64,000 bases of DNA from NCBI RefSeq assembly GCF_027023985.1, contig NZ_JALVTW010000017.1, forward strand, positions 1 through 64,000, written 5' to 3'. Shown here in pieces: positions 1-8,405 of the stretch. How positions within the stretch are numbered: the stretch's first letter is position 1; each line of letters begins with the position of its first letter. The stretch comes from Persephonella sp. Lineage in GTDB: Bacteria; Aquificota; Aquificia; Aquificales; Hydrogenothermaceae. Made by a program: the position numbers and the translations under genes. Below the pieces are notes generated by a model. The model was not told where the DNA came from, made no database searches, and saw nothing but the letters and a program-made list of their open reading frames with translations.

Positions 1-2
1 GA

Positions 3-728
3 AAAATAGTTGGATACTATTACAAAGAATATAAACTTTTGCTGGAAGTAAATAAAATGGTTTCTAAAAGAAGCGCAGTTGCAGAAAGGAAAATAATATC
101 AGGTATAATCTTTCAGATTTTAGAAAATAAAGATAAATATGCACAGGAAGTAATAAAAAGCAAAAATTTATATAACTTACTCGGGCTAATAAATACTTAT
201 CTAAATATTGGTAAAAAACCTGAAGAGATCAGATTACATTTTCTTGCTTACACGTCCGATTTTAAAAATTTATTAAAAAATTATTTTAGGTATAAAGATT
301 CAATAAACCTTAGAGTCAAAGCAGATATAAGGGATGATATCTTAACTATTATTCATAATCACTTCGGACTTATAGAAAATATACATACAAATGTAAAAGG
401 ATTTAACTCCTTTGAGAAAAAACTGCTAAAAACACAGCCCGGGAATAATATGACCAAATTATTTACATATTTGGCAGAAAAGAGAGAGCTAAAACCGATT
501 GAATTAAGCGTGTTTATGTTCCTTTATTCTTCAAGAAAAAAGAATGGAGATACTATTTTGCCACAGGCACAAATAGCTAAGAAGTTAAATGTCAGTAGAG
601 TCACTGTTTCCAAGGCATTAAAATCTTTGATAGATAAGGGGTATATATCAGAAGTAGAGAATTATAAATACAGCTATAAAAAGAATTTAGGTAAAATTTA
701 CAGAATAAATCTGGAAAAATTGAAATAA
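3..728 (+). CDS. Winged-helix DNA-binding protein, 5' end outside the window
   Basis: The reading frame is open to the left edge of the window: codons upstream of the TTG at 39 read into plausible protein (KIVGYYYKEYKLLLEVNK), so the true start probably lies outside and only the C-terminal about 241 residues are seen. The N-terminal two thirds are Lys/Ile-rich, predicted helical, and I do not recognise them. The last 70 residues form a winged helix-turn-helix with the helix pair QAQIAKKLNVSRVTVSKALK followed by a wing, as in MarR/GntR-like regulators and some plasmid Rep proteins. A DNA-binding role is inferred from that. It converges on spoVG with 7 bp between stop codons. Target and function are unknown. 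Confidence 0.6.
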   Translation, partial: KIVGYYYKEYKLLLEVNKMVSKRSAVAERKIISGIIFQILENKDKYAQEVIKSKNLYNLLGLINTYLNIGKKPEEIRLHFLAYTSDFKNLLKNYFRYKDSINLRVKADIRDDILTIIHNHFGLIENIHTNVKGFNSFEKKLLKTQPGNNMTKLFTYLAEKRELKPIELSVFMFLYSSRKKNGDTILPQAQIAKKLNVSRVTVSKALKSLIDKGYISEVENYKYSYKKNLGKIYRINLEKLK

Positions 729-735
729 ATTTTAT

Positions 736-1008
736 TTAAATTTTCATTAGTTCTTTGTAACGGTCAATAACAGCTCTGCGGACTTTTTCTGTAAACTCAT
801 TATCAAGAGACTGGACAATATCAACATAAGTCCCCTTTGAGCTGACTTTTTTAGGGAATGAAATAAATAAACCGCCGTGCTTTGATTCAATAACTTTTAT
901 ACCTTTTATTACCAGAACATCATCAATGGTAATATCTGCAACAGCACGAACTCTACCACCTATTCTACTTGTATCAAAAGGATAAATCTTTACGTCGGTT
1001 ATTTCCAT
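736..1008 (-). CDS. spoVG: SpoVG family nucleic-acid-binding regulator
   Basis: This 90-residue protein matches the SpoVG family along its whole length. It starts with the family's MEITDVKIYP strand, carries an RVRAVADITIDD core and the GLFISFP segment, and ends in a helical tail. SpoVG proteins are small dimeric RNA/DNA-binding regulators, best studied in Bacillus, Staphylococcus and Borrelia; targets in this lineage are unknown. It lies 1 bp downstream of pfkA and ends the dnaB-mlaE-lipoprotein-pfkA-spoVG run, so it is probably co-transcribed with them. Confidence 0.85.
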   Translation of the reverse strand: MEITDVKIYPFDTSRIGGRVRAVADITIDDVLVIKGIKVIESKHGGLFISFPKKVSSKGTYVDIVQSLDNEFTEKVRRAVIDRYKELMKI

Positions 1009-1009
1009 T

Positions 1010-1984
1010 TCACAGGGTTAATATATTGTTAATTTCAAAATCTTTCAAATCAGGAGCTTTTATTTTACCAAAAGATATCTCCAGAGGTTTAGAAACAATT
1101 TCTCCTTTCTCATAAGCTACCATTATATTTTTCTTGCCGTTTAAATATTCCTCAACTGCAAATACACCAAACCTGGAAGCAATATCCCTATCAAATGCTG
1201 TAGGACTTCCACCACGCTGGATATGTCCTAATACTGCATATCTAACGCCGCCAAACTCATAAGGCCTGAGTTTTTCTTTAAGGATTCCTGCAATTTCTTT
1301 CGCAGAAGCTACACCTTCAGCAACTACTATAATTGAAAATCTTTTCCCCCTTTTTAAAGAATTAATTACAGTATCTACAATTACATGCATTGGGAATGGA
1401 TACTCGGGAATTAATGTTACATCTGCTCCTGTGGCAATACCTGCAGCAAGGGCTATGAAGCCACTGTTTCTTCCCATAACCTCAACAACAAAAACTCTTT
1501 CATGGGACATTGTTGTATCTCTAATTTTGTCTATAGCATCAACAGCATTATTAACAGCTGTATCAAATCCTATTGTATAATCTGTGCCATAAGTATCATT
1601 GTCTATTGTTTTGGGAATACCTATCACAGGAATATCAAATTCTTTGACAAGAAGATTTGCTCCCTGAAAGCTACCATTACCTCCTATAACAAAAAGCGCA
1701 TCTATACCTTCTTCCCTGATATTTTCTGCTGCTACTTTGCGGTATTGATAATCATGAAATCTTTCTTCCCTTGCAGTTAAAAGAATTGTGCCACCTCTGT
1801 TGATAATAAGACCAACATCTCTGGGGGATAGCTTTATAAAATCTTTTTCTATAAGACCTTTGAAGCCTCTTCTTACTCCTATAACATCAAATCCGTAATA
1901 ATGTCCTGCCCGGACAACTGCTCTTATACAGGCATTAAGACCGGGGGCATCGCCCCCGCTGGTTAAAACGGCTATTTTTTTCAT
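1010..1984 (-). CDS. pfkA: 6-phosphofructokinase (PfkA)
   Basis: The 324-residue length is usual for bacterial ATP-dependent phosphofructokinase, which makes fructose 1,6-bisphosphate in the cytoplasm. The N-terminal nucleotide loop (LTSGGDAPGLN, residues 8-18), the catalytic PKTIDND segment (124-130, Asp128) and the substrate-binding MGRNSGF motif are present. Residue 104 is Gly, as in ATP-using enzymes, not the Asp of PPi-using ones. The odd point is the normally invariant GGDGS motif, which reads GGNGS here: residue 103, the Mg-contacting Asp of the E. coli enzyme, is Asn. The start overlaps the end of the upstream lipoprotein gene by 4 bp, indicating translational coupling. Confidence 0.93.
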   Translation of the reverse strand: MKKIAVLTSGGDAPGLNACIRAVVRAGHYYGFDVIGVRRGFKGLIEKDFIKLSPRDVGLIINRGGTILLTAREERFHDYQYRKVAAENIREEGIDALFVIGGNGSFQGANLLVKEFDIPVIGIPKTIDNDTYGTDYTIGFDTAVNNAVDAIDKIRDTTMSHERVFVVEVMGRNSGFIALAAGIATGADVTLIPEYPFPMHVIVDTVINSLKRGKRFSIIVVAEGVASAKEIAGILKEKLRPYEFGGVRYAVLGHIQRGGSPTAFDRDIASRFGVFAVEEYLNGKKNIMVAYEKGEIVSKPLEISFGKIKAPDLKDFEINNILTL

Positions 1985-2334
1985 TTTTCAGCAGAGTAAC
2001 AATATTCCTTAGCTTCTGCAAAGGATGGTAAAAGGTCTCCTGTTACTTTATCTACAAATACTGTTCTGATGGTATCAAAGTTTTCATATCCCTTGATATA
2101 AAGTTCACCAATATAATATTTTTTTCCTTCACAAACTTTAATCTGGGATACTTCTTTTGTTCCTTTTACGTAGTTCTCAATTTTTTGTTTGGCCTGTTCA
2201 AGAGTAATAACAGGTTTTACATATTTTGTTTCAGGATGTGCAAATACTGATTTGCCTGCTGACGTTGCAGAAGAAGTTGCTCCTGCACAACTTGCTAAAA
2301 TTACCGCACCTGCCACCGCTAAAAATCTTTTCAT
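1981..2334 (-). CDS. Small lipoprotein with PepSY-like C-terminal region
   Basis: The N-terminus is a lipoprotein signal with lipobox LASC (Cys16), followed by a Ser/Thr/Ala-rich linker. The mature part (about residues 38-117) has an ITLEQAKQKIENYVKG helix and strands ending in a VFVDKVTGDLLPSF hairpin. That is reminiscent of the PepSY fold, but the match is by eye and weak. It has two extra cysteines (KVCEG and EYCYS). A good AGGAGG ribosome site precedes it. It sits between the MlaE-like permease and pfkA in one operon. An envelope role is inferred; the specific function is unknown. Confidence 0.6.
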   Translation of the reverse strand: MKRFLAVAGAVILASCAGATSSATSAGKSVFAHPETKYVKPVITLEQAKQKIENYVKGTKEVSQIKVCEGKKYYIGELYIKGYENFDTIRTVFVDKVTGDLLPSFAEAKEYCYSAEK

Positions 2335-2352
2335 TTGCTACACCTCCTGTGA

Positions 2353-3099
2353 TTAGTAAATTAATGCTGTCAGGAAATAGTCTAATATTAAAACAACTAC
2401 AGATGCAACCACAACCGCAGTTGTGGTAGACCTCCCAACTCCTTCAGCTCCCCCCTTTGTAACATACCCAAAATAGCAGGCTATTATTGTTATTGTCATT
2501 GCAAAAAATGCTGATTTATAAAGACCTCCAAATATATCTTTAAGCTCAGTTAAATCTTTCATTTTTTCTACAAATAAATAAGGATTTATAGAATAAAGAT
2601 ATGTTCCAACAAAATAACCTCCTATAATACCAGAAGTATAAGACAAGATTGTAAGGGCAGGAACCATTATTACTGCTGCTATAAGTCTGGGAGCAATTAA
2701 ATATCTGATTGGATTAACTGCCATAACCTGAAGAGCATCTATCTGCTCTGTTATTTTCATTGTTCCTATATTTGCTGCTATCGCTGAACCTGAACGGGCA
2801 GTAACCAGGAGAGCAACCAAAACAGGGGCAAGTTCTCTAGCTAAGGATAGGGAAACAAGAGCACCTATAAGAAATTCCGCATTAAATCTGTGAAATGTTG
2901 GATATGTTTCTACAACAAGAACACCACCGGTGAAAAAACCTGTTATTGCAATAAGTGGTGCTGCCGTTACGCCAATTTCATCCATATACTTAAGGATATG
3001 TTTGATTTTTGGGGGAGACTTAATGATTACAAAAATAGTTTCTAAAAAAAGTATAGTTGCCTCCCCTACGTGCTCTACAAATCTTTTAAATTTTTCCAT
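2353..3099 (-). CDS. mlaE: MlaE/YrbE-type ABC transporter permease
   Basis: The 248-residue membrane protein has five to six hydrophobic segments and the DUF140/MlaE family core (GAPLIAITGFFTGG-like segment near residues 46-60, LARELAPVLVALLVTARSGS, and MAVNPIRYLIAPRL). The family forms the inner-membrane permease of Mla/Mce-type systems that move phospholipids or other lipids between the membranes of diderms. No MlaF ATPase or MlaD (MCE) gene is adjacent, so its partners must be encoded elsewhere. The start codon directly abuts the dnaB stop codon, and the two are probably co-transcribed. Confidence 0.85.
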   Translation of the reverse strand: MEKFKRFVEHVGEATILFLETIFVIIKSPPKIKHILKYMDEIGVTAAPLIAITGFFTGGVLVVETYPTFHRFNAEFLIGALVSLSLARELAPVLVALLVTARSGSAIAANIGTMKITEQIDALQVMAVNPIRYLIAPRLIAAVIMVPALTILSYTSGIIGGYFVGTYLYSINPYLFVEKMKDLTELKDIFGGLYKSAFFAMTITIIACYFGYVTKGGAEGVGRSTTTAVVVASVVVLILDYFLTALIY

Positions 3100-4536
3100 T
3101 TACAGCTCTGCTATATCTTCATCAAGTAAATCTATATTTTCTAAAAGCTCATCTTCTATTTTATCATCAGTTTCCATAGATTGCTTTGTTTCTTCCTCTG
3201 AATAACTGCCTTTCGCAAGGTTTTCAAATCTTGTTATATCTTTTATGAATGCCAGATTTACTATTCCCGTTGGACCGTTTCTCTGTTTTGCTATTATAAT
3301 TTCAGCAAGACCTTCTTCTTCAGGTGTGGGATTTTTCTTATAGTATTCAGGCCTATGTATAAACATAACAAGGTCAGCATCCTGCTCAATGCTGCCGCTC
3401 TCTCTCAGGTCTGCCAGTTGGGGTCTTTTGTCAGAACGCATCTCTGCCTGACGGGATAGTTGTGCAAGGGAAATAACAGGGATATTTAATTCTTTGGCAA
3501 GGGCTTTTAAACCTCTGGATATTTCTGCTACTTCTTGCTGCCTGTTTTCTGTTCTTCTATGGGAGCGAAGAAGCTGAAGATAGTCAACAACAACAAGCTG
3601 AATATCTTTTTCCCTTTTAAGCCTTCTTGCTTTTGCTCTTAAATCCAGAATTGAGATAGATGCAGTATCGTCTATAAATAAGGGTGATTTTGATATTTCC
3701 AAAGCTGTATTTGTTAGTTTCTCAAGCTCTTCTGCACTTAAAAACCCAGACCTGATTTTTTTCAAGGTTATCCTTGCTTCAAGGGACAAAAGTCTCATAG
3801 CAATCTGTTCCTTTGACATCTCAAGGGAGAAAAATGCAGCAGGAACTTTGTCAACCACGCTAACGTTGTGAAGAATAGAAAGTGCCAGTGAAGTCTTACC
3901 CATTGCAGGTCTTGCCGCAATGATTATTAAATCTCCGGGGTGGAAGCCTGTTGTTAGTCTATCAAGGTCATAAAATCCCGAGGGGAGACCTGTAATAATA
4001 GTATCCTTCTTGAAAAGTTCATTTATGATATTTAAGGTTTCCCTTATTACATCTTTGATTTCATAGTAGTGGGTTATAGTTCTATCTTCATTAAGTTTAA
4101 AAATTTCAGTTTCTGCTTCTTCTATAAGCTGGTTGATATCTCTTACTTTTTTGGATTTTTCTATTATGCCTTTTGCAACGAGAATGAGATTTCTGGCAAT
4201 AGCTTTTTCTTTTAGTTGCTGGGCAAGGGTTTCAACTATATTAGGAGGAGCAGCTTCATTTGTGATAAGTGCTATATAGCCAGCTCCTCCAATAGCCTCT
4301 AATTTTCCGATTTTTTCCAGATGATTTTTTACAATTAAGGGTTCTATTTCTTTGCCTTCTTCAGATAGCTGGAGAAAAGCAGAGTAGATAATTCTATGTT
4401 TTGGATTAAAAAAATCTTCAACTTTTAATATATTAAAGACTGTATCTGCAACAGATGGGTCTATAAAGATAGAACCTAAAACAGCCCGTTCTGTATGGTC
4501 ATCATGGGGAAGGTTAATATCTAGTTCCTCAGCCAT
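3100..4536 (-). CDS. dnaB: Replicative DNA helicase DnaB
   Basis: The 478 residues match the usual length. The N-terminal helical domain (DHTERAVLGSIF, residues 16-27) binds primase and loader. The RecA-like helicase domain carries Walker A AARPAMGKTSLA, the DnaB motifs FSLEMSKEQIAMRL and VVDYLQLL, and ESGSIEQDADLVMFIHR, and it continues to about residue 450. An acidic tail follows. There is no intein, although helicase genes often host one. It forms the hexameric fork helicase; its probable loader DnaC is encoded at 38.1 kb. It follows the rpsF-ssb-rpsR-rplI cluster, the common bacterial order, but a terminator and a promoter-like element separate it from rplI. Confidence 0.96.
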   Translation of the reverse strand: MAEELDINLPHDDHTERAVLGSIFIDPSVADTVFNILKVEDFFNPKHRIIYSAFLQLSEEGKEIEPLIVKNHLEKIGKLEAIGGAGYIALITNEAAPPNIVETLAQQLKEKAIARNLILVAKGIIEKSKKVRDINQLIEEAETEIFKLNEDRTITHYYEIKDVIRETLNIINELFKKDTIITGLPSGFYDLDRLTTGFHPGDLIIIAARPAMGKTSLALSILHNVSVVDKVPAAFFSLEMSKEQIAMRLLSLEARITLKKIRSGFLSAEELEKLTNTALEISKSPLFIDDTASISILDLRAKARRLKREKDIQLVVVDYLQLLRSHRRTENRQQEVAEISRGLKALAKELNIPVISLAQLSRQAEMRSDKRPQLADLRESGSIEQDADLVMFIHRPEYYKKNPTPEEEGLAEIIIAKQRNGPTGIVNLAFIKDITRFENLAKGSYSEEETKQSMETDDKIEDELLENIDLLDEDIAEL

Positions 4537-4582
4537 TTAAATCACCAGATTTGAAATGTAGTTTTGAAAATTTTAGAAGTTA

Positions 4583-4591
4583 AATATAACA
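4583..4591 (-). promoter_or_regulatory. Extended -10 promoter element for dnaB
   Basis: On the minus strand this reads TGTTATATT, an extended -10 (TG-N-TATATT) about 47 bp before the dnaB start codon. No convincing -35 hexamer is seen. It lies after the rplI terminator, where a new promoter is expected. Called by eye. Confidence 0.45.
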
Positions 4592-4626
4592 CAGAAGAGA
4601 AAAATTTTCTTCCGATGGGAAATTAT

Positions 4627-4657
4627 TGAAAATAAAGGAAAAGCCCCAAAAGGGGCT
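4627..4657 (-). terminator. Rho-independent terminator after rplI
   Basis: On the minus strand AGCCCC-TTTT-GGGGCT forms a perfect 6-bp stem with a 4-nt loop (4642-4657), followed by the T-rich run TTTTCCTTTATTTTC. It sits 7 bp after the rplI stop codon and would end the rpsF-ssb-rpsR-rplI transcript ahead of dnaB. Confidence 0.85.
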
Positions 4658-4664
4658 ATGAATT

Positions 4665-5117
4665 TTACTCTACGTTTTCAGGAACGATATGAACTTTTAT
4701 TGTTTCGCTAACTTCAGGATGAAGTCTGATTGTTATGTTGTAAGAGCCAATATTTCTTAATGGATTTCTGAGCATAATTTTCTTTCTGTCTATTTCTATT
4801 CCTTTCTCTTTAAGAGCTTCTGCTATATCTGCAGTTGTTACGGAACCATAGAGTTTTCCTGTTGTTCCAACAGGTCTTTTGATTTCTATTTCCAGACCTT
4901 TAAGTTTTTCTGCAAGCTCAAGGGCTTTTTGTTTTTCTCTTTCAAGCTTTCTTGATTTTTGTCTAAGTATTTCCTGAACCATTCTTATATTGCTGTCTGT
5001 AGCCTCATAAGCAAGGCCTTTAGGTATAAGGTAGTTTCTTGCAAAACCTCTTTTAACTTCTATAATATCGCCTATTGTTCCCCAACCTTCAACATCTTTA
5101 GCCAATATAACTTTCAT
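4665..5117 (-). CDS. rplI: Large ribosomal subunit protein bL9
   Basis: The 150-residue protein has the L9 N-terminal domain signature (KVILAKDVEGWGTIGDIIEVKRG, then FARNYLIPKGLA), a charged connecting helix at about residues 45-75, and a C-terminal domain with KLYGSVTTADIAEAL. It binds 23S rRNA at the base of the L1 stalk. It is the last gene of the classical rpsF-ssb-rpsR-rplI cluster, 14 bp downstream of rpsR, and is followed by a strong terminator. Confidence 0.96.
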   Translation of the reverse strand: MKVILAKDVEGWGTIGDIIEVKRGFARNYLIPKGLAYEATDSNIRMVQEILRQKSRKLEREKQKALELAEKLKGLEIEIKRPVGTTGKLYGSVTTADIAEALKEKGIEIDRKKIMLRNPLRNIGSYNITIRLHPEVSETIKVHIVPENVE

Positions 5118-5131
5118 TCTCTCTCAACCTC

Positions 5132-5386
5132 CTACATTATTACGTATGGTAATAAAGCAAGCTGTCTTGCTTTTTTAATCTCAACTGTGAGTTTTCTCTG
5201 GTGTTTTCCGCATGTTCCAGAAATTCTTCTTGGTATTATTTTTCCTCTTTCAGATATAAACTGTCTGAGATATTCAACATCTTTATAATTAGGCTCTTTT
5301 CCTTCTGCACAGAATTTGCAGTATTTCTTTCTTTTTTGGAAAAATGGTTTGTTTTGTGCTGCTGGGTTTTGGTTTTTATTACTCAA
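5132..5386 (-). CDS. rpsR: Small ribosomal subunit protein bS18
   Basis: The 84 residues include the N-terminal basic [12 protein letters not shown] motif and the conserved segment [22 protein letters not shown] typical of S18. CKFC keeps the two cysteines of the Zn-ribbon-like (C+) form, but a full four-Cys set is not obvious: Cys residues are seen at CKFC and GTCGKH. S18 pairs with S6, encoded two genes upstream, on the 30S platform. ssb lies 20 bp upstream and rplI 14 bp downstream in the same operon. Confidence 0.95.
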   Translation of the reverse strand: MSNKNQNPAAQNKPFFQKRKKYCKFCAEGKEPNYKDVEYLRQFISERGKIIPRRISGTCGKHQRKLTVEIKKARQLALLPYVIM

Positions 5387-5406
5387 TTTTTTACCTCCTT
5401 TTGTTT

Positions 5407-5823
5407 TTAAAATGGAACATCTTCATCTGAGGAAAAATCCTCAGTTTCAGTAGAGATATCAAGCTCAGGTTCTTCTTCTATTTTTTCTGGTCTTTCTACA
5501 GGCTTTCCTGAAAGGATACTAACCCTATCAGCTACAATTTTGACCTTTGTCCTTTTGTCTCCTGCCGCAGTTTCCCATCTATCCTGTCTAAGCTGGCCTT
5601 CAACAAGTATTTGTGTTCCTTTATTAAGCTGTTTTCCAAGTCTTTCTGCAAGCTGACCGAATGTCTCAATATCAAAGAAATATGTTTCTTCTCTCCATTC
5701 GTTGTTAACTCTATAAGGTCTGTTTACAGCTATAGAAAAACTTGTAACCTGAGAACCACTCGGAAGAAATCTAATCTCCGGGTCCCTTGTAAGTCTGCCA
5801 ATTAAAAATACTTTGTTAAGCAT
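5407..5823 (-). CDS. ssb: Single-stranded DNA-binding protein
   Basis: The 138-residue protein has an N-terminal OB fold starting [20 protein letters not shown], with SFSIAVNR and [13 protein letters not shown], followed by a short acidic linker. It ends in DEDVPF, the acidic SSB tail that docks partner proteins; the E. coli tail is DDDIPF. It coats single-stranded DNA in replication and repair. It sits between rpsF (10 bp away) and rpsR, the standard bacterial order. Confidence 0.96.
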   Translation of the reverse strand: MLNKVFLIGRLTRDPEIRFLPSGSQVTSFSIAVNRPYRVNNEWREETYFFDIETFGQLAERLGKQLNKGTQILVEGQLRQDRWETAAGDKRTKVKIVADRVSILSGKPVERPEKIEEEPELDISTETEDFSSDEDVPF

Positions 5824-5833
5824 AATGAACCTC

Positions 5834-6172
5834 TTATTCCTCTGTAGCTTCAGCTACTTCTGGAGTTTCTTCTTCTTTTTTAGGTGGCTTAACTTTGAAA
5901 TTGAGAAATCTGATAATATCCTCGTCTAATCTGAGGTTATACTCAAGCTTTTGGGGAAGTTCTGAATTGTCTGTTTTGAAGTTTACGATGTAGTAGTATC
6001 CGGTATTAAACTTCTGGATTGGGTAAGCAAGTTCTCTTCTTCCCCATTTTTCAAAGTTGTAAATCTCGCCACCGTTTGAGGTGATAAGATTTTGAATTTG
6101 TTCTACTTTTGAAGCCATTTCTTCTTCTGTCATTGTTGGCTTCAACACAAAAACTAACTCATAATGACGCAC
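5834..6172 (-). CDS. rpsF: Small ribosomal subunit protein bS6
   Basis: The 112-residue protein starts MRHYELVFVLKPTMTEEE, with the S6 strands GRRELAYPIQKFNTGYYYIVNF and LDEDIIRFLNFKV. It ends in an acidic tail (KKEEETPEVAEATEE) comparable to the glutamate-rich S6 tails of other bacteria. It binds with S18 on the 30S subunit. A strong AGGAGGT ribosome site precedes it, and it is the first gene of the rpsF-ssb-rpsR-rplI cluster. Confidence 0.95.
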   Translation of the reverse strand: MRHYELVFVLKPTMTEEEMASKVEQIQNLITSNGGEIYNFEKWGRRELAYPIQKFNTGYYYIVNFKTDNSELPQKLEYNLRLDEDIIRFLNFKVKPPKKEEETPEVAEATEE

Positions 6173-6208
6173 TGCACATACCTCCTTCTGGATGATTTTA
6201 TTAAATCA

Positions 6209-6231
6209 GCCTCCAGCTTAATGCTGGAAGC
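6209..6231 (-). terminator. Strong hairpin between pth and rpsF
   Basis: The minus strand reads GCTTCCAGC-ATTAA-GCTGGAGGC, a 9-bp stem with one G-U pair and a 5-nt loop, starting 9 bp after the pth stop codon. The downstream run TGATTTAAT is only moderately T-rich. It could be a weak terminator for pth or a leader structure for rpsF. I do not see the CCG-containing bulge of the known S6:S18 leader motif, so autoregulation is not supported. Confidence 0.5.
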
Positions 6232-6240
6232 AAGGGTTTC

Positions 6241-6810
6241 TTATACTATTTTCTGATTGCAAAAATTCATAGATTTATCAATACCATATTTTAACACATT
6301 TAATATACACTGGCTGGCAGACTGGATAACCTTTTCAAGTAAGATTTGCTGATTCTTAGGAAAAGGAGACAGAACATAATCTACAACCTGTTCTTTTCTT
6401 TCTGGCCTGCCAATCCCAATTTTAAGTCTTGGAAAATCTTCTGTTTTAATACTTTCTATTATTGATTTCATTCCTCTGTGGCCACCACTGGAACCTTTTT
6501 TTCTAAGGCGAATTGTTCCAAATGGAAGGTCAAGGTCATCATATATGACAAGTATCTCTTCAGGCTTAAGGTTATATTCTTCAAGAAGATTTTGAACGGC
6601 AACACCGCTATTATTCATATAAGTTTGGGGTTTTACGATAATCACATCATGGTCAGGACATTCATAGATATGGGAAAAACATTTCTCTTTGTATTTTTTG
6701 TTGCATTTAAGTAAAGAAGCCACAGCATCGGCAACCATAAAACCGATGTTGTGGCGGGTGTTTTTATATTGATCTCCGGGATTTCCCAGACCAATTATTG
6801 CTTTTATCAT
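6241..6810 (-). CDS. pth: Peptidyl-tRNA hydrolase
   Basis: The 189-residue enzyme carries the family signature IIGLGNPGDQYKNTRHNIGF (catalytic His in TRHN, about residue 20), then KPQTYMNNSG, VIYDDLDLPFG and GSSGGHRGMKSII. It releases peptides from prematurely dropped peptidyl-tRNA in the cytoplasm. It lies 6 bp downstream of rplY; the order ispE-prs-rplY-pth is a common bacterial operon. Confidence 0.96.
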   Translation of the reverse strand: MIKAIIGLGNPGDQYKNTRHNIGFMVADAVASLLKCNKKYKEKCFSHIYECPDHDVIIVKPQTYMNNSGVAVQNLLEEYNLKPEEILVIYDDLDLPFGTIRLRKKGSSGGHRGMKSIIESIKTEDFPRLKIGIGRPERKEQVVDYVLSPFPKNQQILLEKVIQSASQCILNVLKYGIDKSMNFCNQKIV

Positions 6811-6816
6811 TTAGGT

Positions 6817-7416
6817 TTATGCTTCTGCTGTTTCTTCAGCTGCCTCTTCTTCTGCAACTTCTTCAACTTCAGGTTCGAGAACAACAGCTACAACTTCATC
6901 GCCAGGGGTAAGAATTTTAACCCCTTCAGGTGGTTCTATATCGCTAACGTGGAGAACATCTCCAACATCAAGGTTTGATACATCAACAGTGATTTTTTCT
7001 GGTATTTTTCTTGGAACTGTTCTAATTAAAATTGTATGGATTGGTTTTTCAAGAATACCACCAACTTCCAGACCTTTTGGTTTTCCAACCAGTTCAACTG
7101 GAACCTCAACGTCAAGCTCAACTCCAAATGTTACCTCATAAAGGTCAACATGGATAGGCGTATCTCCAAGGTAGTTATACTGAATATCCTTTAAAATACA
7201 TACTCTTGGTTCTTCTTCACCTTCTATTTTCAGGTCAATAAGGAACATTCCTGATGGCCTATCAGCAAGGTCTTTCCAGTAAATATACGCATGGGCGTTT
7301 TCATGACCTTTTCCATAAATTTCAACAGGAATATACCCTTTTTTTCTATATTCCTTAACTTCGCTTTTCTTTCCTACTGTTCTTGGAAGTGCTTTCCATT
7401 CAATTCTTTCTATCAT
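6817..7416 (-). CDS. rplY: Large ribosomal subunit protein bL25, long CTC form
   Basis: The 199-residue CTC/TL5-type protein has an N-terminal L25 domain binding 5S rRNA (about residues 1-95; GYIPVEIYGKG, VDLYEVTFG) and a C-terminal TL5-type beta domain (about 95-185; PVELVGKPKGLEVGGILE, DVGDVLHVSDI). It ends in an acidic Glu/Ala tail. It lies between prs (16 bp) and pth (6 bp) in the same operon. The long form is usual outside gamma-proteobacteria. Confidence 0.94.
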   Translation of the reverse strand: MIERIEWKALPRTVGKKSEVKEYRKKGYIPVEIYGKGHENAHAYIYWKDLADRPSGMFLIDLKIEGEEEPRVCILKDIQYNYLGDTPIHVDLYEVTFGVELDVEVPVELVGKPKGLEVGGILEKPIHTILIRTVPRKIPEKITVDVSNLDVGDVLHVSDIEPPEGVKILTPGDEVVAVVLEPEVEEVAEEEAAEETAEA

Positions 7417-7432
7417 TTTTTATTCAACCTCC

Positions 7433-8368
7433 TTATACAAACAATGAACTTACTGAGCTTTCTATATTAATTCTTTTGATTGCTTCACCAACAAGTTCTG
7501 CAATTGATAAAACAGTTAGTTTATCAAACTCTTTTCCTTTTGTTGGAATACTGTCAGTTACAATAACTTCTTCTATTTCAGAATTTGAAAGCCTATCTAT
7601 AGCAGGACCTGAGAATACCGGGTGTGTGCAGGCTGCAATAACAGATTTTGCTCCTTTTTCTTTGAGCATATTTGCAGCAGCAACAATTGTTCCTGCAGTA
7701 TCTATAATATCGTCTATGATAATTGCATTTTTTCCTTCTATATCACCAATAACATCAAGGGTTTCAACTACGTTTGGCGCCGGTCTTTTCTTGTAGATTA
7801 TTGCAAGGCTTGCCCCCAGTTTGTTTGCAAGCATTCTTGCTCTTTCAACACCACCGGCATCTGGAGATACAACGACCATATTAGGTATCTTTTTCTTTTG
7901 GAGATAATCAAGAATAACCGGAAGGGCATAAAGGTTATCCACAGGACAGTCAAAAAATCCCTGTATCTGTGCAGAGTGAAGGTCCACAGTTAATACTCTG
8001 TTAGCTCCTGCTTTTTGGATAATGTCTGCAAGAAGCTTAGCAGATATTGGAACCCTTGGTTTATCTTTTCTATCTTGTCTTGCATAAGCAAAATATGGGA
8101 TAACAGCTGTTATTCTATGAGTTGAAGACCTTTTAAGTGCGTCAAGGATAAGGAGAAGTTCCATTATGTGGTCATTAACCGGAGATGTTAAAGGTTGAAT
8201 AACAAATACATCTGCTCCTCTAACATTTTCTTTTATCTGAACTCTGATTTCTCCGTCTGAAAATCTTGTAACAAGTGTATCTACCAGAGGTGTGTGAAGA
8301 TACTCTGCTACCTTATGTGCGAACTCAACATTGGCATTACCAGTTATAAGCTTTAGATGCTTACTCAA
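7433..8368 (-). CDS. prs: Ribose-phosphate pyrophosphokinase
   Basis: The 311-residue PRPP synthetase starts SKHLKLITGNANVEFA and carries RQDRKDKPRVPISAKLLA, the metal-binding DLHSAQIQGFFDCPVDNL and the PRPP loop IIDDIIDTAGTI. It makes PRPP for purine, pyrimidine, His and Trp synthesis; purH, purT, carA and hisB are also in this window. It follows tRNA-Gln and ispE on the same strand with no obvious terminator between, so mRNA and tRNA may share a transcript. Confidence 0.96.
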   Translation of the reverse strand: MSKHLKLITGNANVEFAHKVAEYLHTPLVDTLVTRFSDGEIRVQIKENVRGADVFVIQPLTSPVNDHIMELLLILDALKRSSTHRITAVIPYFAYARQDRKDKPRVPISAKLLADIIQKAGANRVLTVDLHSAQIQGFFDCPVDNLYALPVILDYLQKKKIPNMVVVSPDAGGVERARMLANKLGASLAIIYKKRPAPNVVETLDVIGDIEGKNAIIIDDIIDTAGTIVAAANMLKEKGAKSVIAACTHPVFSGPAIDRLSNSEIEEVIVTDSIPTKGKEFDKLTVLSIAELVGEAIKRINIESSVSSLFV

Positions 8369-8405
8369 AAAAATACCTCCGGTTTTGTTTTAAATGGAAT
8401 TTTAA

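Noticed and set aside
1502-1780. Open frame antisense to pfkA
   Set aside because: It is opposite a conserved enzyme gene, has no ribosome site and has Cys/Ile-rich nonsense composition.
3100-4536. Possible intein in dnaB
   Set aside because: DnaB often hosts inteins, but this copy has normal length and continuous Walker and DnaB motifs.
6173-6240. S6:S18 autoregulatory leader before rpsF
   Set aside because: A strong hairpin is present, but the CCG-bulge signature of the known motif is not visible, so only a hairpin is annotated.
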